A stretch of DNA of 64,000 nt from Rhipicephalus microplus (taxonomy: Eukaryota > Arthropoda > Arachnida > Ixodida > Ixodidae): contig NC_134710.1 in assembly GCF_043290135.1 (NCBI RefSeq), positions 137,972,155 to 138,036,154 on the forward strand, written 5' to 3'. Under the pieces are notes generated by a model. That model worked only from the letters and a program-made list of their open reading frames with translations. It searched no databases and was not told the origin of the DNA. This document shows, one piece after another, positions 12,578 to 24,859 of this stretch (positions are counted from its first letter, which is position 1; the number at the start of each line of letters is the position of its first letter). A program made the translations under genes and the position numbers.

Positions 12578-12750
12578 GGGGGAGGCAGAAAGTTAGGTGG
12601 GCCGATGAGATGCAGTTTGAGGAGATAACGCGGCCGCAGCGAATACAGGACCGGGTTGACTTGCAAAACACGGGGAGAGGCCACTGCCCTGAAGTGGGCA
12701 TAGTCAGGCAGCAGCAGCTGCTGCTGCTGATGATGATGATTATGATGACC
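12578..12750 (+). mobile_element. RTE-like LINE 3' end, decayed
   Basis: GGCAGAAAGTTAGGTGGGCC, ACAGGACCGGGTTGACTTGC and GGAGAGGCCACTGCCCTG match the C-terminal region of the same LINE family. The tail is GCAGCAGCAGCTGCTGCTG followed by (GAT)n, forming a small palindrome. Confidence 0.65.
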
Positions 12751-13260
12751 GCATATAACACGCTTCACGGTACTAAGGGCGTATGTTCGGACATGGCGTC
12801 GAGGGGCGCCATCTAGTAGAGTGAACTGTGCGGTCTAATATGTAGGCAATCAACGTGGCACTAAGGGCTTCACTTTCACCTTCGCTGTCACCGCCCTCGT
12901 GAGATCCCGTGAGTGGTGTCCACAGAGACGCCGTAAGCTCCCTGGCGCGTTACATACAGCGTTGACATTCTGTATAGGTAGAGATTTCTTGGTTGATGTG
13001 CGGGCGTTGCTTGTCGGTGCCGATACACTTGACCGCGGGATCAACTACACTGAACAGCGGCGTCACCAGTGCGCTTGGCTGAGAGCTTGCGTCAGAGTTG
13101 TCGGTGGTGTAGATGCGTATCGCCCAGCGCGTAGGCCGCATCCGTGCATGAGGTGGAGCTCGTGGAGCGCCACCAGCTTTTCTCGGTACAATTACAGCGC
13201 TCGGGCAGCGCCCCTGCCACCGTTCATAGCGGTTGTATAGACGTAATCTCTGACGTGTCT

Positions 13261-13470
13261 GCCGCCGTGCGGTGCTCGGATGCTGACCCGAAGGTCGCGG
13301 GTTCGATTCAGGCCGCGGCAGGCACGTTTTGATGGAGGCGAAATGGTGGAAGGCCCGTGTGCTCTGCGATGTCAGTGTTCGTTAAGGGACGCCAGATGTT
13401 CGAAATTTCCGTAGCCCTCCACTACGATGGAATTTACGATCATAGTGTGGTTTTGGCACGTTATACCCCG

Positions 13471-13547
<77 letters not shown>
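13261..13547 (+). mobile_element. Diverged Ruka-like SINE with (ATT)n tail
   Basis: The tRNA-like part retains GCTGACCCGAAGGTCGCGGG and a B box. The body retains AGGCCCGTGTGCTC and GTAGCCCTCCACTACG. It ends in about 76 bp of (TTA)n, one of the longest trinucleotide tracts in the window. Confidence 0.75.
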
Positions 13548-13549
<2 letters not shown>

Positions 13550-14576
13550 GACATAACCAATGAGGATTACTGCCTTAAATGGACCGACTACTGAGTTTTC
13601 TTGACCCATCGTAGTGTTTGCAGCTACAGTAGTTAATCCCAAAAGCTCGTAGTTGTTTTATAAGGAGCACACAATGCGGCAAAATTACGGGGAATGTGCA
13701 TAATGTCTGATAATGTGATAGTAACAGCTGGTTATTTTCAAAAATATTTTATAAGCTCAAAATAAAGGTGCTCAAGCAGAGACTGCCGTGAAAGCAGAAC
13801 AATGACAGCGAGAAGGGCTGGCGGCATCGCTATCGATTGTCGGCGTAGCTGGTGAAAAGATCTGCATATGTGTTTGCTAAATGCTAAGATTCGGCAGCTT
13901 CACTAGCGGCCGGGTACAATCAATGTTGTTTCTGATGCCTGCAGGCAGCTCGCTGCGCATGCAAGTAGCGGCTTGCGTTCCATTTATGCGCGCACGCGCA
14001 CTAGCTAGACTTTTGTTCCTCGTTTTCTTATTGTCAGAGCCGGCTGGGGAGTCCTCGTTCACCCATGGTGGCCCTCTGGCTTATTTGGTTCCGTTGTATA
14101 GCAGTAGCTTGGCCGTTGTTCTGCACGTAACAAGTTTGATGCTCTCGCCGCTTCTTGGTGCATGTCCAAGACAGTGGGGGAGAGGATGATGACAACGCCC
14201 GAACAAGTCCGGCTGCGTGCACTGAAGAGGGAGCAACAAGAGAATGGACATCTACGCAGCTGGCAAAACAGGCCCCCCTGCAGCGACGCAGTAGCGTGCA
14301 CGAGAAAGGAAGAATTGCCCTTTGTAACGCGCGACAGTGCGTGTGGTCTCCGTATACTTGTATTCGTGCCCTCGTTTCAAAGTATACGCTATTATTGCGC
14401 AACCAGTGGCTTATTTTTTCTCGCGTCTCATTGTTCGGTTGCTACTCCTTGTTGATTTTGCATACGTTGCATTTTATTCGCCGATTGTCATCCCTCTCTT
14501 TGTACCTCTCTCGCCACGTCCTCACTTGACATTGTACATGCACGCGTCGCATCGCTGTGTCTGATTCTTGTCGACC

Positions 14577-14699
14577 TAACTGAATGCAGGAACAGCGCAA
14601 CCTAGAAGTAATTACTTCGTAACTACGGAAGCGAAAAACCGATGTCCGATGTCCCAATGAGTAATTACTTCTAGGTTGCGCTGTTCCTGCATTCAGTTA
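14577..14699. repeat. Perfect 40-bp inverted repeat with 43-bp spacer
   Basis: The left arm 14577-14616 (starts TAACTGAATGCAGG) is the exact reverse complement of the right arm 14660-14699 (ends CCTGCATTCAGTTA). The outermost TA on each side could be a TA target duplication, as for Tc1/mariner-type MITEs. The spacer shows no frame. Confidence 0.9.
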
Positions 14700-15315
14700 T
14701 GTCCTACCAACTCGCCCAAGCTTCCACGCTTCATATCTTGTCGACCGTTGTTCCTACAGCATCAGTAGTCCTGCGAAAACGTCCCTCGTCTTCGTAAACA
14801 TCGTCACGCTGATATTATACGTAACGATATCAACGCGAACCTTATTTTATCCTTTGTTTCTTCGCGCGCAACGTTTGTCTATTGTAGCTTTGCGGCGTAC
14901 GTTTCGAGAGGCACCACAGCAGGCACGCACGCACACGCACACACACACACAGGTGCACGCACTACGCCGCACTTAACAAATACTTTTAATACTGGAGATC
15001 AAAGTACGCTTCAACGCTGAAAGCAGAATATCTGATTTGGGACGAGGGACGGAGTGTCGAATAATGGACATTCAGGCTTGTCGAACATTCCGTCTCGGTT
15101 GGACATTGAGTAGTTTCCAAGATCTCCCGAAACAATGATTTTTTTCGTTTTATTTAGATTCTGATACTCGACAATCGCTGCATGGAGCAAGCATTCGTTA
15201 ACCTTTGTGCATGATTTTACACTGCTGCCCTTCTAGTTAGTGTGCACACTGCGCCAGTTTTTAACGCTGCGACCGATTTTGTTGTCAAGAAAAGAATAGG
15301 ATGGGCGATGGAAAA

Positions 15316-15392
15316 AATAATAATAATAAATGCGCAGTAACGTTTTACGTGCCAAAATCACGATCATGGTTATAAGGCGTGGTTAAGTGACA
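15316..15392 (-). mobile_element. Decayed Ruka-like SINE fragment
   Basis: An (ATA)n tract precedes AACGTTTTACGTGCCAAAATC and CGATCATGGTTATAAGGC, which correspond to the SINE 3' half read on the minus strand. Only the last third survives. Confidence 0.45.
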
Positions 15393-17221
15393 CTGATTCG
15401 TATAGGACATCATGCGGTAATGAAAGGGAGCGAGTGTTTGGCAGAATATAAAAAAACATACCAATTGAAAATGGAAGCAACCTATGCGTTTCTTTTGCGT
15501 TGTTTATATTTTGCCAACATAAATTGATCTTTCATGTGTAGTCTGAATGGAGCGAGTCAGCCTGTCTCTTGGCGTTCGTCTTGTGCAGCCTTTGCTGACG
15601 TTATTCGCTGGCATATGTATCTTAAAACTTTCGTCGGTCACCTCCCTTGCATTGTCCTGACAGCAGAAATGACCTCCAAAGCTCGCCCAGTATATACGCG
15701 CTGGTGGGAATGAATGGCAGTACTGCATAAATATCTCGCGCACAAGATTCTGGTCACTGTTCGTGTGTGCGTCCCTCGTCGCTGCAGGGTTCACAGGCGG
15801 CACTTCTGGCCGTTTCTACATTAACAGGTGGGAAACGCACCGCCCGTTACATTTGGTTCCCGGGCATCAACGTCTGATGTGCATAGTCATGGCTAAAGAG
15901 TCATATCAGTGCCGATCTAAATCGTCTGGTAACATCTGGCGCGTCTGTGACGAAATGCTAGGGCCGCGTGCTTACATTTAGGTGCTTTCCGAATTGCACC
16001 AGGTGATCACTTGTATGATGGCGAGAAACAAATACATTGATCCGAACGAGACAACGAGGCTGCTGCAGCTCTCGTGCGTTCGATGTGTGTGTGTAAACAG
16101 GTCTCCACCGCAGTGCCTGACGCTCCTCCGGCGCCCTTGCGGGCTTTGTTGTTTCAGCGCACTTTTACAGGAAGGCACAGGTGGCTTTCGAAGTCGCTGT
16201 TTCGCGCGCGCAGCCATTGGACTCGCCCACGTGGGCGCGTACGTAAACAAGGCCTGCGCGCGGATTGTCGGGGCAATATTTCTCCCATGCGGGGAAGTCC
16301 TGTTCGCGAAGAGCCCTCGAGGACGTGCTGGACAAATTAAACGCACCTGCATCTTAATCGCTCCATCACTTAATTACCAGAGGTGGGCTCGCTTGCTCAC
16401 CACGTTAATCATCACCTTGATCGGGTTGAGCACAACATCCGAGTTCTCGTAATTGCCCCCGTAGCGCACCGCGGCCTCAGATGGTGGCCGTTCTTATAGC
16501 ACGGAGGTTTCCTTTGTGCGTTTCATTTCGCTGGCGTCCTTCGCTCGATGAACGCACAGGGTGAGCGATCAAACTGATGTGCGTGCCTGGCAAGCCTTCC
16601 CCCCTTCTGGCCATTGAACAGTGGAGGCTGCCAAGCTTCGCTGACTGCCTCGGAGGGCGTTCTTTAATGGTCCCCCCGCGTATTCGTGGGCGGAGCACGG
16701 AGCCTCACGCTGCGTTTCATTCCGCAGCGATGCCTTTTCGAGCTGCCAGTGCCAACTGCGAGCGAACTTTTACTCGTCTACACTATCTGGCCGTGAAAGT
16801 GTGCGCTAAGGAATGTCCTTGTTATTACCCAACATGCGTCTGAATACAGTCTTCATATACCCATCCATCGTCTATTCTGGTTCGGCCAGTACGGCCTGCT
16901 TCTTTCAAGGACGATGCAAATGATTGCGTAATGTACGATGACAATAGGGAGTTTTACAATACCGTTTGCAAGCGCTGCGGGCGAAGCGGGCGCCATAAGA
17001 GTTTTAGAATAGCGTTCGCCCTGCTGCGAACCGCAAAGAACGATCGCAGCGACGCCGTAGCCTCGAAACCAGCGCTTGCGGGCCACATGCGGGCCGCCAT
17101 CACCGCACGCAATTTCGCATTTTTTGCGTGCGGTCCGCGAACGCCGACTCGCGTTACGACGCATGCGCAGTGGCAGCGACCGCACCGCAAGGGCTCGCGG
17201 TGCGCTATTCTTAGAATATGT

Positions 17222-17391
17222 GGTGCTCGATCGACTACTGCACCCGAAGGTCGCGGAGTGAGTCGGAATGCCAGAGGCCCGTGTGCTTTCGCGCTCTTTA
17301 AGGCACAACAGGTGATCAAAATTTGTGGAACCTTCTACTATCGCGTTTATAATAATCTTATACCGTGGTTTTGGACGTAAGACCCTAACAA
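17222..17391 (+). mobile_element. Decayed Ruka-like SINE
   Basis: It contains CCCGAAGGTCGCGG, GAGGCCCGTGTGCTTTC, GTGATCAAAATTTGTGGA and CCGTGGTTTTGGACGTAAGAC in the order of the SINE, heavily mutated. No target duplication is visible. Confidence 0.6.
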
Positions 17392-19838
17392 TTAGTGTTA
17401 AGAGTCAATAATTGGGAAGCCTGGAAGCTTTCACGAAACACTTGAAAACAGAGGGCACCGGCTGTTCAGTGACGCTTTAGTAGGCCTCGCGTGCGCGTTA
17501 ACGAACATGGGTTCAACGTACGAGTCTGGCGCTTCACCTTGTTCGCTTATGCGTTGAGGCCGTTATCTGTATACGAACGCAGCATCCGTTCCCTCGTTCG
17601 TGTAACCTGTCCGTACAGCTTACGAAACGAGCGGGGAAAGGGCGCAGGAAGAGTGATTGAGAAAGGTTTTTGTGGGGCGGCGCGACTGCACGATGTATGT
17701 ACGCTATAATGCACCGTCCGCGCGCACTATATAACTCGCGGTCTTGCGCTTCTGGCAGCTTGACGCTGCGCTTCACGCCGGGGCATTTCGTCACGTTCGC
17801 CGCCGAGCGCGGATGGCGCCCTTTTTTCTCTTCTCTCCCATTACGCCATTGTGTGATAGAGGACGTGAACCGTGGCGCCCCTCGGCAGACTGCACGTTGC
17901 TGTGAATCGCACGAGCTATATATGCGCGGGGATGACGTTTGCCCGCAGTATACGCCATGCGGCACTCTCCATCCCGTCTAATGCTGGGCACAGGTATAGA
18001 GGGCCTGATTAGCCGATGCTGCTCGAGTTGGCTCCACACGGCGATGTTACCCTGGTTTAATTGAAGGCACGGCCCGTCGTCGCTGAATTATTGGAGCTTT
18101 ATGAATTACATCCCTATAGCTTGTTAAACTGGCCAAAAAGGGATGACGACTTCCTTGTCTTATTAAGCATCATGCATGTCTGGTGCTCTCAGCTCTGAGT
18201 GAATGCATGTTTGTTTTTATCTTCTGCTACTCTCGAATATACGTTGTGAGCCTTTTTATTTTTGTCTGTGCGAGCATGTAGGATGTAACTACGCCCAAAC
18301 GAAAGCTCTCGGAATACGGTAAAGTGGATGATTTCGGTGATGAAACTGACCGAACAGTGAATGTCGCTGTAGCCAAACGTTTGGGCATGGGGAACTTGTC
18401 AGTGGCCTCGTCGACGAACACCCTTTGTCGAAACCCTGTTTTAGCGGCATCGCTTGTTCGACGTCCGAGCTTCGATCAGTTACGTCGCCCGCTTTAAGCC
18501 AAAATGAGCGCACCGATGCTTGTACAGGAAGAAGCGATAAGTGCGTAGAAGATTTCAACGGAGCAAGCACTTGTGTAAAGGGGCTCACTGTTTGCGTCAC
18601 CGCCGGATTTCGAATTATCGCGCCCTGTCCTAAATGTATACTTCGTGCGTAATTAACACCACAGCTGGCACGACCGCATCTCGGACGCGCTGCTCATAGA
18701 AACGGGGCCGCGCCTTCTCGGTCGACCGCTTTCGGCGATATATACTTCCGCGCGCGGCGCGTAACATTCGGCGCTCAACCTGCAGTCGGGTGTTCGTTGA
18801 CGTCACGCCTTTTTCTACGGTCTCGCCTCGGTAGCAGCGTGGCGTCAAAATAACGCTGCCGGGAAGTCTATTTGCTCGCAACTATTACTTCACAGCGTCC
18901 ACCGTGCGCTGATGATGCTAAGCGAAGCGCGTTGACAATAGTCGTTCTCGATAGTTGCCGACCGATATCGACTATTCGCTATTCACATCGAGAGCCTGGT
19001 TCCAATCGCACGTATTTACGTCAGCGTAATCAAATTTTACCCAACGTTCAAGCCAGGGAAACCGTCTGTCTACCGTTTATGGCTATTCACTACGCTTGTT
19101 AAATTCTTTGTGCCATTTCATCAAAGTGCTGCATTGTGAGGCGCGAGCGTTTCAGGGAACCGGGCGCTCGTATGCAGCGTCTAACGTATTTAGCTGCAGG
19201 GATGCCATCCTGCCGCGATAGGAAGCCCCCCCCCCCCCCCCCCCCACCTGCCGCGGGGTCATCACGTGGCGTGGTCGGTGGTGCGTTTGCAGTGCCTGCT
19301 TCATCGTGCCTAGCCATAGACTAGTGCAGAAAAGAATTCATTCGTTCCGCGGGAAAAAGGTATAAATCATTCGGGACAAAGAAAAGAAACCGTTTGCTCC
19401 TCTGTGCGACGTGCCTGCCCATCAGTCCGAGCGCTGGCCCCGGCGGAGAATAGGCGTGGAGCCCCGTGCATCTAAGTGCTCCCCCTCATTAGGCGGGCGA
19501 TATGGCCCGGCTGGCCGCGGCGGACGCCCCGCGATCTTGAGATGTCGGCTCCGCCGTCTTCCGGGATCCGGTCGCTCTCCGAGCGGACACTGCGCGACCT
19601 CCTCTTTGTGGGCTCTCCTCGCGGCCCCTGGAGCCAATTCGCGCCCACCGCCGCCAAATTTCTGTATATGCGCGACGCTCCTATAGCTTCGCTGTCCAGT
19701 GGCCTCGCTTTACTTTCCGAACATCGTCTTGTCGACTGTTGGCATCCGTGACTGTTTTCTAAGATTATAAATGTGTTAGACGGAAATGATCCTTAGAAGA
19801 AAGTGTAGGAGTATGCCAGTTGTTGGCTGAACTCTTGA

Positions 19839-19985
19839 CGTCATCATTTTCAGCCTCATTGTGTATCCATTGGAGGACGACGGCCTCTCCCAATAGTCTT
19901 CAGCTCGCCCTATCCTGTACGAGCTGATTCCATTGTATTTCCTTCTGAACTTTTTAATTTCGCAACTCCATCAATCTCTCAATTA
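19839..19985 (-). mobile_element. LINE 3'-end-like fragment
   Basis: CATCATTTTCAGCCTCATTG, GACGACGGCCTCTCCCAATA and GCTGATTCCATTGTATTTCC resemble the minus-strand 3' end of a second RTE-like LINE lineage of arthropods, recalled rather than searched. No open frame remains. Confidence 0.4.
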
Positions 19986-19990
19986 AAATG

Positions 19991-20067
19991 CGCGACCTTC
20001 GGTTCAGCAATTGAATTCGCGACCTTCGGCTCAGCAGCCGGGCGGCGTAACCACTGTACCACCGAGG
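19991..20067 (-). mobile_element. tRNA-like head of a SINE, fragment
   Basis: On the minus strand it reads CCTCGGTGGTACAGTGGTTA, then GCTGCTGAGCCGAAGGTCGCG, which is the SINE head. A second partial GCGACCTTCGGTTCAG lies next to it, so the head may be locally duplicated. It adjoins the LINE-like piece at 19839-19985. Confidence 0.55.
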
Positions 20068-20372
20068 ATGTCACTGTTCCATGAACTATTGACATGAACG
20101 GCATAAATATTTACTGCTTCCCCAGGAACCGCTGGAAATTTCGTTGTAAATTTTGTCGATGCGGTTGCTGCCAGTACACTGTACACACTTTAAGTAACCT
20201 TCCGTTTGTTGAATACATATGTTTAGTAATAAGTGTATACCTGAGAATTAGTCGAGCTATAGGTTCTGTAGTAACTAGTTTATACAATGATGCCGCTTAA
20301 TGTTTTCATATCCAGCTTGTGTATTTATGTAGGCTATTTTCTGGTAACTTTATATGTATGCTATGCAGCGAG

Positions 20373-20768
20373 CTAGCCGTCGTCAATTCTGTATGTTTCC
20401 GCCATAATGTGCTGCTTTACGCATGTTAGATAATCTCGACACGTTTGAGTACGGCCCAAGCATATCTCATAACTTTGCAGCTTTCGGCGTAGAGTGAGTT
20501 TCCCTAATACCTCCATGTAGAGCTGGCCAAACTGAACTGGTAGAAGCTTCTCGTGAAGTATATTTATCGTTTTGCAGCCATATACGCTTTCCCGAAGGCC
20601 CTGTTCGCTAAAAAGCTTGTCACTGCACGCTGACCATGTTGTGCGACTGTTTTTATCTGCAACGTAAAATCTTACTGCCATACCACAGAAGTCGTGCTTT
20701 CTCAGAACCGCATACCGCTTTGGCGGCTCGCAAAGCCTGCAGCTCGTGAGCTGGGTATATTCACTCAC
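20373..20768 (-). other. 131-codon minus-strand frame, cysteine-bearing, unknown
   Basis: The frame contains SCRLCEPPKRYAVLRKHDFC, later FGQLYMEVLGKL and then CLGRTQTC. The C-x2-C-x-P-P...F-C start and a G-x-LY-x-x-x-LG block followed by Cys vaguely recall netrin/TIMP-type (NTR) domains. The match is weak and unsearched. No signal peptide, polyadenylation signal or convincing acceptor was found. Length alone is compatible with chance in 64 kb. Confidence 0.2.
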
Positions 20769-21080
20769 AAAATAAATTTAAGGTATAGGGAGAGTCGGTT
20801 GCTACGCTTCGAAGCGTCTTTCGTTCGTCATTTAGCGGTCGTTGTGTATATATTCATTGTTTTCAAGCGATATAACGATAGCGATCATCTTGCATATGCA
20901 GCTTTCATTTTGTGTGCGCCTGTTGCCGTTTTTAAAGGTGTCCCCATTGTCGCTACCACGCGCAATGTGAATTGTATGGTAATGCTGCGATATCTTCCAC
21001 GTAATAGCATCCTTATGTGATTATTAAAGTGAACCCGTAACTGTCTGCATCAGAGTGCGACACCTCAACACTAGCTCGCG

Positions 21081-21314
21081 AGGGATGGGGGTAAAGGAGG
21101 AATTCAAAGGATAGGTTTGAAAGGTAAAGAGATGGAGGGAGGAAGAAGAGAGCGAGGCGCAGGGGCAGCGAACGACAGAAAACGACGGAAGTAAAGAGGA
21201 GATAGGAAAGATGGACACGGTCGCAGAAGTCCGAGGATGGGGCACCACTCAGCGAGAGCTCTTGTCGGCGTCAAGTGATGGCGTAGGGGGAGCCCAGTCG
21301 GCCAGAGCTGCGCT
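21081..21314 (+). repeat. Unclassified interspersed repeat, copy 1
   Basis: GATAGGAAAGATGGACACGG, GTCCGAGGATGGGGCACCAC and CAGTCGGCCAGAGCTG match the copy at 28207-28420 in the same orientation, with many substitutions. Its minus-strand reading is C/T-rich with TTTCCTATCTTCTC, like some tick LINE 3' UTRs. Class is unproven. Confidence 0.65.
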
Positions 21315-22559
21315 GTCGTCGTAGATCGCGGGGGCACAATCGGTCGGCACGAAATCCAGAGAGCGAGTCGTATATAGCATTCATTTTGATCTCCGGATTT
21401 TGTTTGGGGCATTAAACCATCTCTGAAGTGTTATATAGTTTTTTTGCGTAACCATTTATGAACGGTGTCGGGAAACGCGCCACGTTGTAACCGTACTGCA
21501 GACTTTTTTGCAAGGGCTAGATATCTTTTGATTTGTTGGCTAAAAACAATTTTATAATTGCCATGCATTGTGTCATGATCATTCACATTCGCAAGCCCCG
21601 CATGGACTCGCCTTTGGCCTGGTGTTCCCTGCGAGGCTCTTGTGCCTGACTCTAACGGAATTGCTGCTGTTTTCTAAATAAATGAATTGATAGGCACAGT
21701 TTTGCCCTCGAAGCACCCAGCATTCTCGATAGGCCGCACCGATCGCACTACTTTTCAGAAGCAAAGTGCGCTTTTGGTGAATATGGGAGAATACTGGAGT
21801 TCGAGTGGAGGAGTTGGCAACTGAGCACCTCTTTTCTCGAAAGTATTACGTAACCTTAGACGACACGCGCAGCCTTCATACTGAGACTTACGTGATCTGT
21901 GTCTGTGCGACGTTTCATGGGCAAGCATCGCAGTTCTTGACCTAGTGGCGCGGCGCTCTTTGCGTTCGAGTCCGCCCTCCATTCAGTGCAGGCGGCGACC
22001 TATACGCGGGGATGTGTGCGGCAGCCACCTCGTCTCCGGAACCAGTTTTATCAGCCGTCAGTCGAACGCGGTGCGCGTGAGTTGTTCGCGCTGCTTGGAC
22101 GGCTGCTCTTTGTTCTTTTAGTCTCCGTGATGGGCGCTCTTTTGTACGCCAGCGGTCGTGAACGGTGGCGCGAGAAATGCGGGGAAATGTCAGGCTGACT
22201 GCTTCCGCGTGTGTCTTGTCGCAGTGATGCGTGCAGTGAAATAAATACGCAGTCAGTTCAGCCTGTATCTGGCCTCGTGTGCGCCGTGCATGTTTCTCTC
22301 ATACATATAGTTTCGTCTCTGTTTAGAAAGTGGCTCCTGCACCGCACGGAAGTGACGGCACTTTTAAAAATTGAAGCTATTTAAATGTAGGAATCGTGTA
22401 ATGCGTTAAACCTACATAAACGTTACTAAACGAGTGTTTGACGAGTCAGTTAACGTATATTTGTTAGTTAAACGCATACATCGCAAGCAATTATAAATAC
22501 AGGGGGTGCCAGGGGGCGCTGCGGCTGCGAGGGGCAAAGATATTATATAGTTGCGATGT

Positions 22560-22760
22560 GTTGCGGTGGTAACAACTTTATTCAAAACTCCGGCAAATTC
22601 GTGGCCTGCGCCTGGGCCGCCCCCGGGGAGGACCGGAGACCCTGTCCCCTCGCTGCCTTATGGCCTTGCTGGATGGCCCACAGTTGATCCTATAGAGAGG
22701 TTCGAGGTGCGCAGCGCGGCCGTCCACCGCGCTACAGCTTCATTGGGTGTGTGCACCACG
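22560..22760 (-). mobile_element. Putative LINE 3' UTR-like repeat
   Basis: GGTAACAACTTTATTCAAAA contains a reversed AATAAA and opens a GC-rich block (GCCTGGGCCGCCCCCGGGG, GGACCGGAGACCCTGTCCCC, CGTCCACCGCGCTACAGC). I recall this block as a tick interspersed repeat. Class is uncertain. Confidence 0.35.
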
Positions 22761-22824
22761 AAGTTTCTCACTATGAAGTGTGGATTATTGCTATTAGGCG
22801 CACTGCAGTTTCTATATTGCACTG

Positions 22825-23060
22825 TTAAAACGTGGTGTCGTTGAAGGTGAAAGTGTTCTTGCTGCCGAGCGCCCCATTTTGTTTGTTGCGAAGGGCAATG
22901 TCGATGACGAAATAGATGTTTTTGCGCAGTTCACGTGTCAATGTACGGTCGCAGATGAAACCCCAGTGCGGCTGCGAAGTGTTTTTATGAAGCCGAAGGC
23001 CGACGTTCCTGCATTGCAGGTTTTTTTCGTCAAGTGCGAGCACGTACGGCCGTTTTCATC
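22825..23060 (-). pseudogene. Minus-strand coding remnant, unknown product
   Basis: On the minus strand a frame from a TGA near 23060 reads KRPYVLALDEKNLQCRNVG and later QPHWGFICDRTL, then KNIYFVIDIALRN, ending NTFTFNDTTF before TAA. Many codons end in C (TTC, ATC, GAC, AAC), unlike the surrounding DNA, which suggests past selection. Just upstream a different frame (HGSISQATDENGR) continues plausibly, so a frameshift near 23060 is likely. I do not recognise the family. A chance frame remains possible. Confidence 0.35.
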
Positions 23061-24859
23061 CGTTGCTTGAGAAATGCTGCCGTGCGTGTTATTCAGCAAG
23101 GCAGACACACTGTTCGGCACTGTTTTGTAGGTAGGAGGTCTAACGCTGTCGGCACTTGCCCTTGAGCATCCATCAAGTGTTGGTCGCCTACATAGAGCAT
23201 TAAGGTTGCACGTCAGTATTTTGAAGCGATTACCTCGTCAGGTGGTGACGGTATGCTGAGTGACGATAACTAGGTTTCCTGTTGCATATTCGGCGTGGCT
23301 ACGTAGCAGTGCGCCTTTCTGTCATCAGAACTTTGATAAACCGTGCAAATCAACATTTTTGACGCGTGTGCCGGAGAAACCGATGCAGCGAGTTGCATTT
23401 GAATTCAGCGCGTCCTCCTGCGTCTCGCCGATGAAGAGCATTAATTTGCAAAAACACTTTATCATAATAAATATAGCCAATTCTGCCAGGGTCATCAAAC
23501 ATCCCATATCAAAGGGCCTGTAGACAGGACCGCCAGCAGTGCAGCAGCAGCAGCAAGTACGGCTGACGGGAGGCCGATGATTATGTTGTATTTGTCGCTA
23601 AATGTAAACCATCCGCCGCTTCGCAGGCACGTTAATTGAACGACCCGTGTCAAAAAGGCGGGAAAGGGGCAACTTGAGGAGAACGCTTTTCCCGGTTGCA
23701 ACAAAGGAGGCACACTGAAAGTCGCGTCGTGTGGTGTGGTCCCATGCCGACTCGGCGAAGTCATGCCCGTTTCAAACGAAGCGCCTAACCGGAAAAGTGC
23801 ATGACGTCACTTCCGTGCGACGCAGGAGCCGTTTGTGTGTGAAGGGGGCTCGTGCACTGTGTGACGCAGCAGTCTCTGCCTTGGGAAAAATAAACGCAAC
23901 CGCCTCCTTTTCTATGTTGTCGGTTGGTCACAGTATCGGTGCTTGCAACTTGTGATTATGTCTTTTCGTACATGATGACTGCAGCTATTCGCTCTTTCTA
24001 CAGGTGTGATAGAATGACGATATGGGAAGGAATTTGGGCCTAAATGTAGAAAAATGCTTGTTGCAACTTTGTTCGCTGGCCAGGGTTCGGGCCTTTTTGA
24101 ATAGTTAGTGCGTAAATTTTTCTAGCGACACATTCAAAACGTGAATCCGCTAAGCGCGTCCTGCAGGTTAAAAATAAAGTTTCTCCCTTCCACTCTGTGT
24201 CTTCCGCAAGCTTTACTTTGGCTAGTTTCACACAGGCCGCTGCTAAGGCCCGGCTGAAGCTTTGGTGTTCAGTATATATTGTATATATGTATATATTCCT
24301 CTAAGGAAATTGTTAAATTGTAACGACGTTTATTTCACGACCGTGTAAAACCCACCGCTGTATACTTTAGGGTTGTGCATTGCGCTGCCATTTAGGTAGT
24401 GAGCTCGATCACGGTCTTGGCGGTGCCGCATTTTCATGCAACATTCAAAAACTCGCGTTTCTTAGGTTTAGGGAACATAATTTTAAATGACTCCATCTAA
24501 TTTTTGTAAAACAGTCACCCCTGTGACCTGTTTAATGAAGCTATTGCACGGGGTATACAGTACTCGAATTGCATAGTAGTTTACTCTTAAGAGCTTAATT
24601 TCACAAATGGCATCTGTGTGCTGTAAGATATGACTACCGACGTTTTCATCACTTTTTTTTTTTCTGGTGGCATATGTTGTTTATGTTGGTTGTGCGGGTC
24701 CGTCATGAGGTACTTCACGCAACTCCGTCTTCTGTAGCTTATGTGTAACACACTTAAGTGCAACGTTTCGAGATTTGTGAGTTCAAGTCCAGCATTTTTA
24801 TATGTTTGCAATCAGATGATAAGATAATGGCTCTTCAGTCTTGCAAAGTGATCATGGTC
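23061..24859. other. Intronic stretch, nothing firm
   Basis: Only short frames occur here. Minus-strand pieces at 23060-23180 may extend the coding remnant at 22825. No repeat family was recognised. Confidence 0.35.

Larger units (their letters stand above)
13548..19838. other. Intronic stretch between dispersed repeats
   Basis: Apart from the inverted repeat at 14577 and the SINE pieces at 15316 and 17222, I see no gene or known repeat. GC-rich patches at 16100-16330, 16950-17260 and 19410-19640 carry overlapping frames on both strands. A CA repeat lies at about 14930-14951. Confidence 0.4.
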
